Below, piece by piece: positions 11,405 through 23,377 of a stretch of DNA of 64,000 nt. This DNA is from Cristatella mucedo (taxonomy: Eukaryota; Bryozoa; Phylactolaemata; Cristatellidae). The stretch's first letter is position 1. Each line of letters opens with the position of its first letter. Location: assembly GCA_009760855.2 (NCBI GenBank), contig WPIO01000064.1:124001-188000 (forward strand), given 5' to 3'. Below the pieces are notes generated by a model. The model saw only the letters and a program-made list of their open reading frames with translations, did not search any database and had not been told where the DNA came from. The translations under genes and the position numbers were made by a program.

Positions 11405-13238
11405 TCCTTTGGATCCTATTCCCAATATCCTACTCTTACGTTGCATTGATCTGCTCCTGCCATGCATAACTAACATCATTAATATGTCATTAGCCTCAGG
11501 TCATGTCCCAGCATCTTTCAAAAAAGCTGTAGTCAGGCCACTTCTCAAGAAAGCAACACTAGACCGAGAGAACTTGAGAGCAACTACTACCCAGTCTCCC
11601 TTCTACCATTCCTATCAAAGAGACTGGAACGGGTCGTGGCGGACCAGCTGAACTCACATATTGAAACTTCAAACCTTGCTAGTAAGTTCCAGTCTGGCTT
11701 TAGAGCTAATCGCTCCACAGAGTCAGCATTGCTTAGGGTGTACAAAGACCTACTTAGGAATGCAGACATAGGTTAATTGTCTCTGCTTGTTTTGCTCGAT
11801 CTTTCGGCAGGTTTTGATACTATCGATCACAAAGTTCTTCTAGAGCGCCTCTCATCTCGCCTGGCCATCACTGGCACTGCTCTGCAGTGGTTCAGGTCCT
11901 ATCTCAGTGGGAGACTCCAGAGTATTGACGTGAATGGACAAAGATCATCTGAAGTACCTCTGAAATATGGAGTACCTCAGGGCTCAGTGCTAGGTCTGGT
12001 TCTTTTCACGGTTTATACTCTGCCTCTTGCTTATGTGATTGCCAAGCACAATCTAGGCTTTCACTTTTATGCGGATGACACTCAGTTACACCTTTGCTTT
12101 GATCCCTCTCAGCCTTCGGGCACCTCAAATTCTCTCAACTCACTTACAGCACGTATTGATGACATCCGCACATGGATGGCAACAAATTTTCTAAAATTAA
12201 AATATGATAAAACTAACTTACCAGTTATGGGCAAACCAAGTGTGATTTAGAAATAGGAAAGGCTGACACTCAAAATTGACTGTGCTAGCATATCTCCCGT
12301 TGAATCTGCTCGAAGTCTAGGTTTCATGTTTCAAAGTGACCTCTCGTTAGACGACCACATCAGCTCCACAGTCAAGTCTGCCTACTTTCAGCTACATAAC
12401 ATTGCTAAAATTCGGGCTTGCTTAGATAAGGATACCACGTCTAAGTTGGTCCATGCATTTGTGACGTCCCGTCTTGACTTCTGTAACTCACTGCTTGCTG
12501 GTCTACTGGCATGTGTAAATGTAAAGCGCCTAGAGAGAGATTAAGTTCTCTGAGGGCGCTTTATCAAGTGAATTATTATTATTATTATGTGCAATCAGGC
12601 GATTACAGCTGGTGCGAAACTCTGCAGCTAGGCTTGTCTGTCGTGAAAGTCACAGTTGCCACATCACACCGATTCTCGCCGACCTGCACTGGCTGCCAGT
12701 CAAGCAACGGATTGAATTCAAGGTTTTGTCGTTCACTTTCAGGTCACTTCATTCTTTGGCTCCAGCCTATGTCTCAGATCTATTCCCCCAACAGGCCTAG
12801 CATCGTACCACCCGCTTTTCAGAATCCAACAGTTTACCAATACCTTGTACAAACCTCAACTCCTTTGGAGACCGTGCATTTCGTTCGCATGCTACCAAAG
12901 CCTGGAACTTATTCCCGACTTGCATCAGAACATCCCCAGAATTGACCACATTTAAAAAGAACTTAAAAACACCCATTTAGGACAGCGTTTAGTGGGTCCC
13001 TGTGAGTTTTTCTTCCTGTGCTTATGCGTGCTGACACTGTGCATGCTGCCACTAGCCACACTTTCTTGCTGACCTTGTGCATTTCACCCCTAACCATGTT
13101 ATTCATGTTGTTTATCAAGCATGATATTACTCACCATTCAATCGAGTTTCCATTTGTAGCAAAGGTGAAGCGCCTAGAAAGAGACTGAGTTCTCTGAGGG
13201 CGCTTTATAAAGTGCATTATTATTATTATGACATTACT
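11405..13238 (+). mobile_element. LINE-A, 5'-truncated L2/CR1-like retrotransposon
   Basis: Translated fragments show a non-LTR reverse transcriptase: LDPIPNILLLRC... then LLDLSAGFDTIDHKVLLERL, YGVPQGSVLGL, and FYADDTQLHL with the catalytic YADD intact. The DLSA.FDTIDH motif is typical of the L2/CR1/Rex1 group. The ORF is broken: frame changes near 11580, a stop near 11775 and further breaks after 12250. The endonuclease region is missing. The 3' end is a GCGCC hairpin followed by (ATT)n. A second, tail-only copy is inserted at about 12519-12588. It lies in the intron between exons 3 and 4. Confidence 0.9.
12519..12588 (+). mobile_element. Tail-only LINE-A insertion nested in LINE-A
   Basis: About 70 bases consisting of the LINE-A hairpin (AAAGCGCC at 12523 pairing with GGCGCTTT at 12555) and (ATT)n interrupt the host LINE-A between ...GCATGTGTAA and GTGCAATCAGG. 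The copy at 27450-28345 lacks this insert at the same point. The flanks ATGTGTAA and ATGTGCAA look like a short target-site duplication. Confidence 0.8.
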
Positions 13239-13709
13239 TAATTATCTATTGCCATTAATTCGACAGATTGTGCTATCGTATTAAGTATTAGATCAATACA
13301 TGCAATCGCTACAGCGGCCGATATGAACACCTTGGAATTCTCGTTCTAGTTCTTGGTCACTTAGCAAATAAAATGCACTTTGCCTCACCGAAGCCTTTGT
13401 TTACCTCAAAAGTACTCTCCAGTTTAGCTACACAAATCTCTGTGTTAACAAAAATGGTCGAAATGCGAGCGGCTCCAGGTGACATTTAGCAAAGTCATGC
13501 TAAAGGCGAGAAGCACTAGAGGCAATATTTAATGGCAGTTGTCCCAATCAAGTTTTCTTTTTTGTAATTTTTATTATTGAGTCATACATGAACATGCATG
13601 CCCTGAACTGGTCTACTAAACTGGATATACAGCGTTCTTAAGTTTAATTTGCTGAATCGATTTTCCTATAAGTCTTCCGCTTTATCAGCATGCTCAGTGG
13701 TTCAGCGAT

Positions 13710-13812
<103 letters not shown>

Positions 13813-16800
13813 TAATATTTTGCTCGCTTCCCAGGTTGACTTAGAGACAATTTAAGATTCTTCAGCATCCAGACAAAAATATTGGCTCTCATTACTTGCA
13901 AAACTAATTTTGAGATCGCCTCGACTTTTCTTACGAATGTTATTGTTAATTTATCAACAAAATTCGCTCCTGGGGCTAAGGCGGTATTTCTCAGAGGTGC
14001 ACTGAAGGCGCCTAAGGTGCGCACCCTTATACAGCTATCGGTAAGAACTAAGCTGTTATAATCTGATTAAATTAAGTAAGTTACAGGCCCTGAGCTGTGG
14101 AGGTGGGAGAGCATTTGATCGAGAGTATGAGCTGTGCTTTGAGTGTTGTATATGCACAGTCTTGACAGGGAAACAATTCGCTAATGTAATAACGTCGGTA
14201 CAATGGAGTCTGTTAGCTGGTCAAAATTATTGCAAAAGTGAACTCATACGAGAAAAGAGAAGTTTATGGAACACAGCTTTTAAATCATAAATCTAAAATA
14301 TCAGAAAAAAGAAAGTAAGGAATTGCAACTTCCTGGTGGACAATATACTACTACACACGAAATCTAAAATTGCCAGGATCAGCTGCAAAAGTACTGAAGG
14401 ACTGCTTCAAAGAATTAGTCTATCAAGTTTTATCAAGGTGTCTAGGTGCTCCTGAAGAGAAATATACGCAGACGAGCCGAGTGGACTTCTCGAATTTTAA
14501 TAATGATGATGACACTACCTGTAGTGGTGGATAATAGCGTAGCCACCACGACGTTAGCATGGGGTTAAAGGTCAACTTATGAGCGTTGTGTGGTCTGAGT
14601 ATATGCAGGCCGGTACCGCTCCTTCCTTAAACAGCTGTCGGGAGCATCACCGGTGGTGCATAGCTGTGGTCCGCCTGTGGTGTGGTTTGGACAGGCCGGT
14701 ACCCACAGTCAGATGGTGGACTCACCATCGGGGTCGGTCAAAACACAGCCGTGGGCGAGGAGGGGGATTCAGTGGGGAGAGAGGGGCGAGTGAAGTCGTG
14801 CTCCCTCTGCTCTGTAGTAGAATAAACTGTTGGTGTTGGTTCTGTGCTGGCGTTCTTCGTGCAAGGCGTTCTTCGTGCAAGGCGCATCGAAGCACACGTT
14901 GTGCAACGTCGGATTTCATATTTTGAATCTGCCGGAAAAGTCTCTGCAGTCTGTTTAAGAACTTTTTACTGCAACTCTTCCAGATTTGTAGTTGTTCACT
15001 TAAAACTGCTAGTTAAACATTTGCAACATTTTGGAAGACGCAAGCTCTATGTCAGAGGGGTGCCCACTGATTTGCATGGTGGATCGACCATTCCATTTCG
15101 GCTGAACGAAGTTACCAGCTACCGCCATGGAAAATCCTCGTACCAAATGTGTTTAGCAGAGCCCTCAATCGGGCACCCGTACCCATAACCACGCCCATAC
15201 ACCTGGGCCCTGGGTGGGCGCGGGTGGCTTCTGTGGTCTTTAGGGCGGGCGTTGGTATGGGTAGTGGCCTGCCTTATACAAATTACACTTAAGCGTGCCG
15301 TTCATGCCGAGTCAGAAGCCGAGTATTTTCACGGAGTTTTGACCGAGTTTTGGTCGGGTCCGCCAGATTCGGGCGTCACATCGCAATCAGGACGACGAGA
15401 TTTGAAAGTTCAAATCGAAATTGCCGAACACCTCCGAATCACGATGAACGTCAATGTCACCACGATCGGGCATGAGGTTCAAAAAAGGTGATCTGGGAAT
15501 GGGTATGGATATGGGTGGTGCGGCGACCGAACGTCTGGGCAATGGGTGGGTAGTAATGGTGCGAACCCGCTCAAATGACTGTCGAAAGCTTTGGTGTGTA
15601 GGTAGGTACCGTGCGACGACATATAAATATACTGTAATAAAGGTAGCAGACAATATAGTAAATTTAATTCGCTTGTATTTATTTTATTTTATATTATTTT
15701 ATATTATATTTTATATTTGTAATTCTCTTTTGTGTATAGATCTCCGATCTGTGTACCGGACAGACCCTGGGGCGAAAATGTGGCACCCATTGAACGACCC
15801 TGTCTGGTTCCGGTGCGGCTACGTGGTTGCGTGTAATTCAGTTAAACTGTAGAGAATAGTGACAAGCGACTCATTGTCACATCAGTGCACATCATTGCAG
15901 ACACATGGGTCCACGTCGGCACGTAACGAGGGTTTGCAGCAGTCGTATTACTCTAGTAGTGCATACGCCACCAAGCGTTAAGCTCCCTGAGTAGTATTGC
16001 ACAGGGTCCAGCAGCAGAACAACAGCCCATCATCTTTTCAGTTTGCACAGTAGCAAACTCGAAGCAGATAAAAACAAGTCACCAGCTCTAAAATGGCTGT
16101 AACCGGCACAGGAAGAAAGATCACTTGGTATCTCACACCGTCAATCAAGCTAAACTACTCGGCTGCTGCTGGCTGGCAGCAGCAGCAGCCACGTGAACTC
16201 ACACTTAACATTATAACCATCGGTTTCTAAAGGCGTTTTTAAGGGTTTTCTCATTTCGGCATACGGTGCTTCAACTATGACCAGAAACTATGCTTCTTCG
16301 GCCCTCCTTTTGCATCGGTATGTTCTAGATTAACAGCAATATATTTACTCCTACTTTCGCCAAGAGCAAACTCAAGTTACGGTTTCACAGCAGTCTTAAG
16401 TAGGCATTATTCTCACGAGAAATTTAAAAAATCGTGGCACTTAATTTACGTATTTACTCAATCACTGGACACCGACCTACCTCTGCCTTCAAGGTATCCA
16501 CACTACCTAGACAATTGCGTCTAAACGGAACTACATGTTGCTCAGCTGTGGCTATGCTTAGAGCACTCTCTTGAATGGGAGGCAACTCCAAATTCCGCAT
16601 TGAATTCCGCGCACTACAGTAGTTCATCAACATGACTGATCCTTTTTGCCTCTGTGTCGTAATTCGCATAATCTCATCGCGTGATTCCTTTTGCACATTC
16701 AAAAATTTGGCGTTGAAATAAACTACTTCGGCATTTAAGCAAATAAAACTGCGTCTAAAACACGTCTGAATCTAGTCAATAAAGAAAGCCACATTTCTCA

Positions 16801-17840
16801 CGAAATGCACACCAATGTAGTCACAAGCAAATGAAGCTAGCACATGACGACTACTAGCGGTCTACCGAGATTATCCGATGCTTCCGATGCCAGATGTCAC
16901 AATTCACCAGTAGCAGCTTCCGAGATACGTCCATAGATTACAAAACAGTACTCGTAACGATGTGAGACCTTGTCGATGTGCGAAAAATTGCGGAGAAACC
17001 TTTGCCATTGAATCTTGTCAGCAGATTTGCTGGTGCAGCATTAATACACTTAGGTGCACCGAAGGTAGCGGCTTTGCTCGTAGAAGCAGGCGGATAACCA
17101 GGGAGCAGGGCGAGGCGGTAGACTCACAGGGGGGGGGGGGATGTTTTTCATTGGGAGAAACTGAGAAGCCACATTGGCCTTTAAGTCAAGCGAACGAAAA
17201 AAAATATCCGGGCGTCGCGTACGAATGCACTCATGGAGTGCATGGAGTCCATGCCATTAATGAACCGTTGCGGGAAGCACTGCCCGTAGACAAGTTTGAT
17301 CCACAGACACAGCTATCGAGGCGCATGTTAGTAGCTAAGGCAGCGGTTTAGGCATCGTGTGGCGAGGTAATGTAGCTGTCCAGCCGTTCGAGACAATCCA
17401 GCAATCGGGGTGTCTGAGCCCATGCAGCGGCTAAGGCGTGACAGATATCTGTGCCCAACCAGCGGTTGAGGTGTGCCATCCAATAAAGCAGTTGCGGCGC
17501 ACGTTCGAGCTAGAGTGTCTGGGGCCGAACTTGGATTATGTCCTGGGTAAGGGCATCAATGCCAGCATTCCGATCGGCATCGACAGGAATAAGGATACCT
17601 TTAGTTCCGTTCCAAAAGCGTAATAAGCACCACAATTTCTATAGGCACTATATGGATGGACTGGTGACCAATTAAATTGCTTTCCTGTCGCTTCTAAAGT
17701 AGTTTGACCCAATTTTGTGATACAGTCAATTGTAGTAAGGACGGCAGTAGCAGCAGTTGTGCAGCGAGGTCAAATTTGAAGTTGATATTATTTGTCGTGT
17801 AGTAGATATACTGCTCGTGTTCTTTAAATTCTCTTTTTAG
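13813..17840. other. Unassigned part of the intron between exons 3 and 4
   Basis: No element or exon could be assigned. About 14560-15560 is unusually GC-rich, with short motifs such as GGTATGGGT and its near-complement ACCCATA recurring, which may mark an unclassified repeat. A run of twelve G occurs at 17129-17140. Confidence 0.5.
14850..14884. repeat. Short tandem repeat, 16-bp unit, two copies
   Basis: GGCGTTCTTCGTGCAA occurs twice head to tail (14849-14864 and 14865-14880) in a GC-rich part of the intron between exons 3 and 4. No element could be assigned. Confidence 0.85.
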
Positions 17841-17948
17841 CTCACTTCCGTGGGTCAGGATGTGTTCAACTTCGCAACAATGGTGCGAGACCGGGACTCG
17901 AACGACAAGCCTAATGATGAACGTCTGAAGCTAGAGATTCAAAGCTCG
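17841..17948 (+). CDS. Cadherin exon 4 (DxD motif of an EC repeat)
   Basis: A 108-base phase 0-0 exon runs from TCTTTTTAG to TCG|GTATAA. Its 36 residues begin LTSVGQDVFNFATMVRDRDS, continuing exon 3 (…SINE|LTSVGQDV) as in 'E..pvGt.v..v.a.D.D'. RDRDS supplies the DxD calcium ligands, so the linker in exon 3 looks complete on both sides. Confidence 0.88.
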
Positions 17949-18127
17949 GTATAATGAGGCTGCCGAGCGCACTTGCTGCTCACGTCTACCTAAAATATGG
18001 AACTGATTCAAAACGTTAAGAGCCATTATGAAATGGTTTTCCGAATTATATATTCAAGCGCACGAGTTAAACGTAAATTGAGACCCACATTAGGTATTAC
18101 AATTGTTACACCTCACTGTATCTATGC

Positions 18128-18204
18128 AAGCACACACGCAATTATGCACGCACGCACATGCACACTCACACACACACACACACTCAAACTCACACACTCA
18201 CACA

Positions 18205-18273
<69 letters not shown>

Positions 18274-18281
18274 ACATATAC
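18128..18281. repeat. Compound (CA)n(TA)n microsatellite
   Basis: CA repeats with ACTC interruptions to about 18241, then TA repeats to about 18281. It lies wholly in the 420-base intron between exons 4 and 5, ending 88 bases before the exon 5 acceptor. Confidence 0.97.
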
Positions 18282-18368
18282 AAGCCTTTGCGTACATATT
18301 TCACTTACTTTAAGTGCAGGTCTGCAAAGGCATTGAAGCTTTGTAATAATGAAAGACATGCATTTCAG

Positions 18369-18482
18369 ACGCCTGACGATGACACCTTTACAACAAACGG
18401 ACAACTGGGGCTCAAGCTAAAGAAAGCCCTAGACTACGAAGATACGGGAAGACAGACTTACACTCTCATACTGGCTCTAGTG
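18369..18482 (+). CDS. Cadherin exon 5 (DYE motif of an EC repeat)
   Basis: A 114-base phase 0-0 exon runs from CATTTCAG to GTG|GTAAGC. It encodes 38 residues with NGQLGLKLKKALDYE and then TYTLILALV, the classic 'G.l.l...lDyE....y.L.v' block. DYE is the XEX calcium motif. A (CA)n/(TA)n tract ends about 90 bases upstream in the preceding 420-base intron. Confidence 0.93.
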
Positions 18483-18552
18483 GTAAGCCTATTGTGGATA
18501 GTTGTCTGAATATTCCCAAAAGAATATAAATGCTTTTTATTAAGTTTTTATA

Positions 18553-18695
18553 GCTGGTTTGGCCCAGTGGTTAAGGTGCTCGCCCGACCAAGGTCTGGCC
18601 AAGGTCGCAGGCTCGAGCCCCGTGGCACATGTGAAGCGCCTGAATAGAGACTAGGTTCTCTTAGGGTGCTATACAAATGAATTATATTTTAATTT
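18553..18695 (+). mobile_element. SINE1 (tRNA-like head, LINE-A-type hairpin tail)
   Basis: The head has an A-box-like TGGCCCAGTGGTTAAGG and a B-box-like GGCTCGAGCCCC, as expected for an RNA polymerase III promoter. The tail reads GAAGCGCCTGAATAGAGACT ... GGTTCTCTTAGGGTGCTATA and ends AT-rich. AGCGCC can pair with GGTGCT, allowing one G-U pair, with AGAGA/TCTCT inside, matching the LINE-A hairpin. Likely a SINE mobilised by LINE-A or a relative. Confidence 0.82.
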
Positions 18696-21600
18696 GCTTG
18701 TCTCAGGTATTACTCAATCGGAAAAGTAAAATGCACCTTATTAATTTGAGTGATCGTGCCTTTCATTTAGGCGACCATCGAAACGCGAAGTACTCATACA
18801 TTCTATTACTAGAACTACCATTTAGAGTGTATTAGCAAAGTCAATTTATTTCTTCGCTGTAATTGCGGCTCTCCACGCTGCCATTGCTGGATTGTGACGT
18901 GAACACGAATTCGGCGTATTGGAAAATATGGTTTTTGCAAATAACTAGTCATGAAAGAAAATATTTTTTCTCAAATGAAAGATTAAGAGAAATTAAGGAA
19001 AACAGAATAGTAGAGTATGAAACGAAAAAAGAGCTGAAGGTATAAATACCCAAGAAGCGTATTAACGATTAGTCGTAGGTACGTCAGTAATACGAACCAA
19101 TAGTCGTAGGTATGTCAAAGAAAACAGAATTTATGTTGAATAAAATTTCCGTGGCTGCTCTTTACTATAAAAGTTTACTATTAAAGGACAACAGTTTTTT
19201 GGTTTTAATTTTTCTAAGTGAATTGGCCGCCTGTCATTAGTGCTTGCATGTACATCTGGAAAGCGTGCAGCGAAAGATCATTGCTTTCCTACGCGACGCA
19301 TCGAGAGATGGTCTGAGGGCTGTAATTAGAAAAGTAATAGTGCGATTAATTGAATAGCTCTTGTGAGCGGATCCGTTTGTCGTTCTAAAGCACTATGAAA
19401 TGCCCTCCTGACTACCAACGCCGCTCCACGCCATCACCGTGCACGTCAAAGTTGAGAATTACGTCCTTTCCAACTTTGAAGTCCTATCTTGTACAGTGAG
19501 GTACAGGCCACTGCCTGGACCATTTTTCTGAAGCGACTTAGCCAGGACTGACGAGGGCAAACTTCTGAATAGTATTAAAGTCACTTTGATTTTTTTTTAT
19601 AAATTTTCGGGTTTCTATTAAAGTTTACACTGAGTTCAGTAACTAGAAATGGCAATATTTATATTTTTCTAGTGCTGTAAGAGAACTTGGTCTCGATTCA
19701 GGTGCTTTGCATATGTCACGGGGCTCGAGAACACGATTTCGGCCAGTTCTTGGTCGGGGGGGGGCGAGCACCTTAACTACTGGGCCAAATCAGCGCGGCA
19801 TGGGCGTATGTCAGCTTTGCAATATGCTCAGCTTTTAAAGGTAAGCGAACTCTCACAGTGGAGCTTGGTCCAGCCATGTATGTCAATTAAATCTAGATAT
19901 GGCAAACGGTTAGATACTTTGATGCCGAATGAAGCATCGACGGCTGAAAGTTTAAGGCAAGGGTTTTCTTGGTTGCTCAATGAAGGAAGACCTTTCCTTG
20001 ATACGGAAAGGTACCCTCCCTCAAAGGCTCGCGCGGCAGAAGTTCCAAATCATTAAGGCGTCCTCTTCTCAGAATCTTTTTTAGCCACCGCAGACGGTGG
20101 TCAATGGCGGGGACCTAGAACAGAAGAGGAGCTCAAGCAAAGGCAATTCAGAGGGCATAATTTTGTAGCGAACTATGGCAAGGTGCTAAAAATTGACAGA
20201 GTGCACATTTTGTGGCCTCCGTACTGCGCCAAATGCTACATTGGCAAGCAGATCATCTGGTTATATATATAGTGTCAATCGAGCGCAGAAGAATTCAAAA
20301 TCAGCTGCCAGCAAGAATTGAATACGCACTTAATGATCAAGAGTCCATTAGGTTAGCGACTGGAAGGATTTCAGACGGTTGTCTAAAGATAGGAGACCTC
20401 CGGTGATAATAAATTTGTGGAAGCGCCTCGCCGGCTTCAAACGATCTTAAAAGTGAAATAACAAAACCTGTTTTAAAATGCTGTACTGTAATATTTTTCA
20501 AGTGATTCATACGAGAAAACAAGTGATGACGACTCATAAGTAATGCTCAACTTTTTGCTTGCGTTACGGAAGAACTGTTCTCTAATTGAGGATTAATTTG
20601 TTTGAAGAATAGTAGAATAGCTGTACCCTGTATCAAAGTTCCTTCAAAATTATCAAGGGCCCTTTATCCCATGATCCGATGCAATTCAATTCTGATCTCT
20701 TGTGCTTTAAGCAATGATGGACATTTGAGTCTTCGTTTTATCAAAGGATGATGGATCTATCCCGCCGTAGCTTCTATAACCATTTCTAAAGGACTGTGTA
20801 GAATTTTGAAGATTATCGTTTCAACATGCAGCCTTTTCTAAATACGTATTTATTGTCACTCGTGTTCTCGTGAGGGTGCCGAAACCACGCATAGTGTTAA
20901 AAACACTCTCGCTGTAGCGGCTTCTTCACAAACGAGTCCTTAGGCGAAAAGTGTAAAGGGGTCGCTCGTAAAGCCTGCTCGTAAGTCCTGACCGATTCGT
21001 GACGGCCGCCGCCGTCGAAGCTTGCGACTCGAAGCGCGGCTAGTCGCGAGTCCCACATGCTGCATGGAGACGCACACGTGGTCTGACAGTGCTCCCAGCG
21101 CTCCGGCGATGAAAAGCCCTAGTGGCCTAAAATAAACGTCTTTCGTGTAGAGCAGTCTATTTGATAGCCGCAGAGAGCTTTAAATATCCAGTACCAGCCG
21201 TCGGATTCAACTCACTTCGAAGCCCAGTGCATAACTGACTGACCATAGCGTTATTCGGACTTTTGATGTCAACTAACCGTAGATTATGACATATACTGCT
21301 TCAATTCATTGCATTGCAGAAGCCGCTAATATTAGATAGGCAGTAATTATGTGACTAATGTCGCATGTCAGTGTTTCATCGTGTTAAAATTAACCATTTT
21401 AAAATCTTTGCCTTTAAGCATGGAATACAATTCTTCTCTCTCAAGGCGCTGTACATCTTTTATTATTTTTATTGCTATAGTCCTTAACTAGCAATTTACA
21501 TTAGTCAAGGCTTCCATAATGCGGCACAGTGAGGCCATAATTTAAGGTAATACGTCTGCATAAGCTGTATATCTATGAACACTGGTTTCTCCTATGGGTA

Positions 21601-22769
21601 CGGTGCGCCTAACAGTAGGTCTAATAGGATAGAAACAACCCAAACCCTCAAAATGTGGCATAATTGCAGAACATAAATCCTAAATCCTTAGTCACTACCC
21701 GTAAAATATCTCAAAACGCGTTTTTGAAATAGATAAGTATGCTTTGAAATTCCATTACGTACGTAGACAAAATCAAGTCACTTTCCATTCTTCTCTATAG
21801 ACACTGTAGCCAGTAGCCGCAGCAAATTAAATCTTTAATCGTCAATTCTAATTTTCAAACTGGATAATATAGTTCTTTGAAGCTCTGAGTACTTTCGGAA
21901 GTACTATTTAGTTAAGAAATTTTTCACGGAAGTAAGTTGACTGAAACGCGCTGAGTTCGTTCATGCTGCTGATTACCGCTAAAAAGTTGAATGCTCACAT
22001 CGACGCTTTTTAGCGGCCTTTTGAATTAAAAGTAATGGCCCTAGAAGATGATACAAGTTCAAAAGACTACGGATTTAAAGTGCTGTTGCACAAGTGGGGG
22101 ATAAAGGTTAGCTTTAAAGAGAACGGACTGGCTGAGATGATAACGACTCTTAATGTGAAGAACGGGCTCTTCGCAGGGGGATGGGCTCGCTATGAAAAAG
22201 AAAACGGGCTCGCAGTGAAGGAGAGAGCTGACGCGTTGGAATGCTGACTCGCACCTGGGATTGGAGGAGGCGCGAGTGTGGCGTGAGCACGGCTATGCCG
22301 AGCGTGCTGTGCGTCTTAGCTACCCGGCATCGTCCAGTCCTGAAGCGCTAGGCAAAATAATATGTTTGAATTTTTGCATTAACTGACAATACCTAGATCT
22401 CCACGTTGCGCACTGGGTGTATAGGTATGAAGTTTCGTTGGCATCGGTCGCGCGAAATTCTTAGGACTTATGAGGGCGGCGACAGTGGGCCTGGTGTGTG
22501 CGGCATGCTCCACTTAATCTTTACTCGTAAGGTGAGCGATATTTGACAAAAGTTGAAGTAAATAAATTCCAAACAATTTTATTAATTGGATGACCTAATA
22601 TAAAATTCTCATTCAAGTTTTCTTACCGGGAGTTTTCTCACCTTGCTTCCGGTGCATCGAGAGAGGCAGAAACTGCCAAGAAAATAAAGCGGCGGATGTA
22701 ATAGCGACAAATAGATTGGCTCCAAACCCTTCTCGTAAGCAGCTACACCAGCCGAGGCTCAAACTAAGT
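18696..22769. other. Unassigned part of the intron between exons 5 and 6
   Basis: Apart from the SINE1 copy at 19670-19798, I see no gene or known repeat. A short GC-rich stretch lies at about 20930-21120. A reading frame at 20272-20406 has a chance-like cadherin motif and is listed among the rejected items. Confidence 0.5.
19670..19798 (-). mobile_element. SINE1 copy
   Basis: Reverse tail GTAAGAGAACTTGGTCTCGA, reverse B-box region GGGGCTCGAGAACAC and reverse A box CCTTAACTACTGGGCCAAAT. A run of G (TCGGGGGGGGG) lies inside it. Confidence 0.78.
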
Positions 22770-22960
22770 AGGACGATAATTATAATAATAGTAATATTAA
22801 TGTACATTGTATACCGCCCTCGGAGAACTGAATGTCTTTCTAGGTACTTTACAGATGCTGTGTGGAAAGCATTACCAAATGATTAGTAGTAACATCCACA
22901 AGCAGCAAGCATAGTGTAAGCAGGCACACGCACATGAAGACTATGATGGCGATATTATAG
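22770..22960 (-). mobile_element. LINE-A 3' fragment
   Basis: A degraded minus-strand copy: AT-rich tail, then ACCGCCCTCGGAGAACTGAA and CTAGGTACTTTACAG of the hairpin region, and further LINE-A 3' UTR. It sits back to back with a plus-strand fragment at 22985-23075. Confidence 0.6.
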
Positions 22961-22984
22961 CCAATGGATTATAATGATGCTGAT

Positions 22985-23075
22985 TGGAGAATTGCGTACT
23001 CAGCAGTTGCAAAGCGCCTAGAAAGAGATCTAGTTCTCTGAGGGCGCTTTGTCAACTGTATTATTATTAATACTC
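22985..23075 (+). mobile_element. LINE-A 3' tail
   Basis: It contains AAAGCGCCTAGAAAGAGATC and GAGGGCGCTTTGTCAA followed by ATTATTATT. The hairpin is well preserved. Confidence 0.75.
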
Positions 23076-23263
23076 TTATTACCTGCTGGAAGCGACTGTC
23101 GCCAACTCATCAGGCCGCAGGTCAGAGACGGTCGCAAGTGCTAAAAACTCACGAGCGTGCGCGAAGCAGCTTTATCGCAGCATCTGAGCGAGCATTAGCT
23201 TTGTTTAGCATTGCCATGGTCATCTAGATTCGCCGACGCGCACGTTACGGTGCAATGTTTTAG

Positions 23264-23377
23264 GACCAGCGATCGAAGCTAGGACCAAATTTTACATTCA
23301 CTGTGAACGTCAATGACGGCGACGACCAACCACCCGTTTTTACAAAAACCAACTACGAGCTGAAGCTGAACCTACTG
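23264..23377 (+). CDS. Cadherin exon 6 (end of one EC repeat, start of next)
   Basis: A 114-base phase 0-0 exon runs from GCAATGTTTTAG to CTG|GTATGT. It encodes FTFTVNVNDGDDQPPVF followed by TKTNYELKLNLL. DGDDQPPVF is a variant of the DxNDNxPxF linker (Asn replaced by Asp/Gln), still acidic enough to bind calcium. It completes the repeat begun in exon 3, which therefore spans exons 3 to 6. Confidence 0.92.

Noticed and set aside
14560-15900. Possible LTR or solo LTR (GC-rich block with AATAAA)
   Set aside because: No matching terminal repeats, target-site duplication, primer site or gag/pol coding were seen.
20272-20406. Open frame with IEYALNDQES and ATGRISDG, resembling an EC repeat
   Set aside because: It lies between exons 5 and 6, which join perfectly without it, and its splice borders are poor. 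Treated as chance or a relic.
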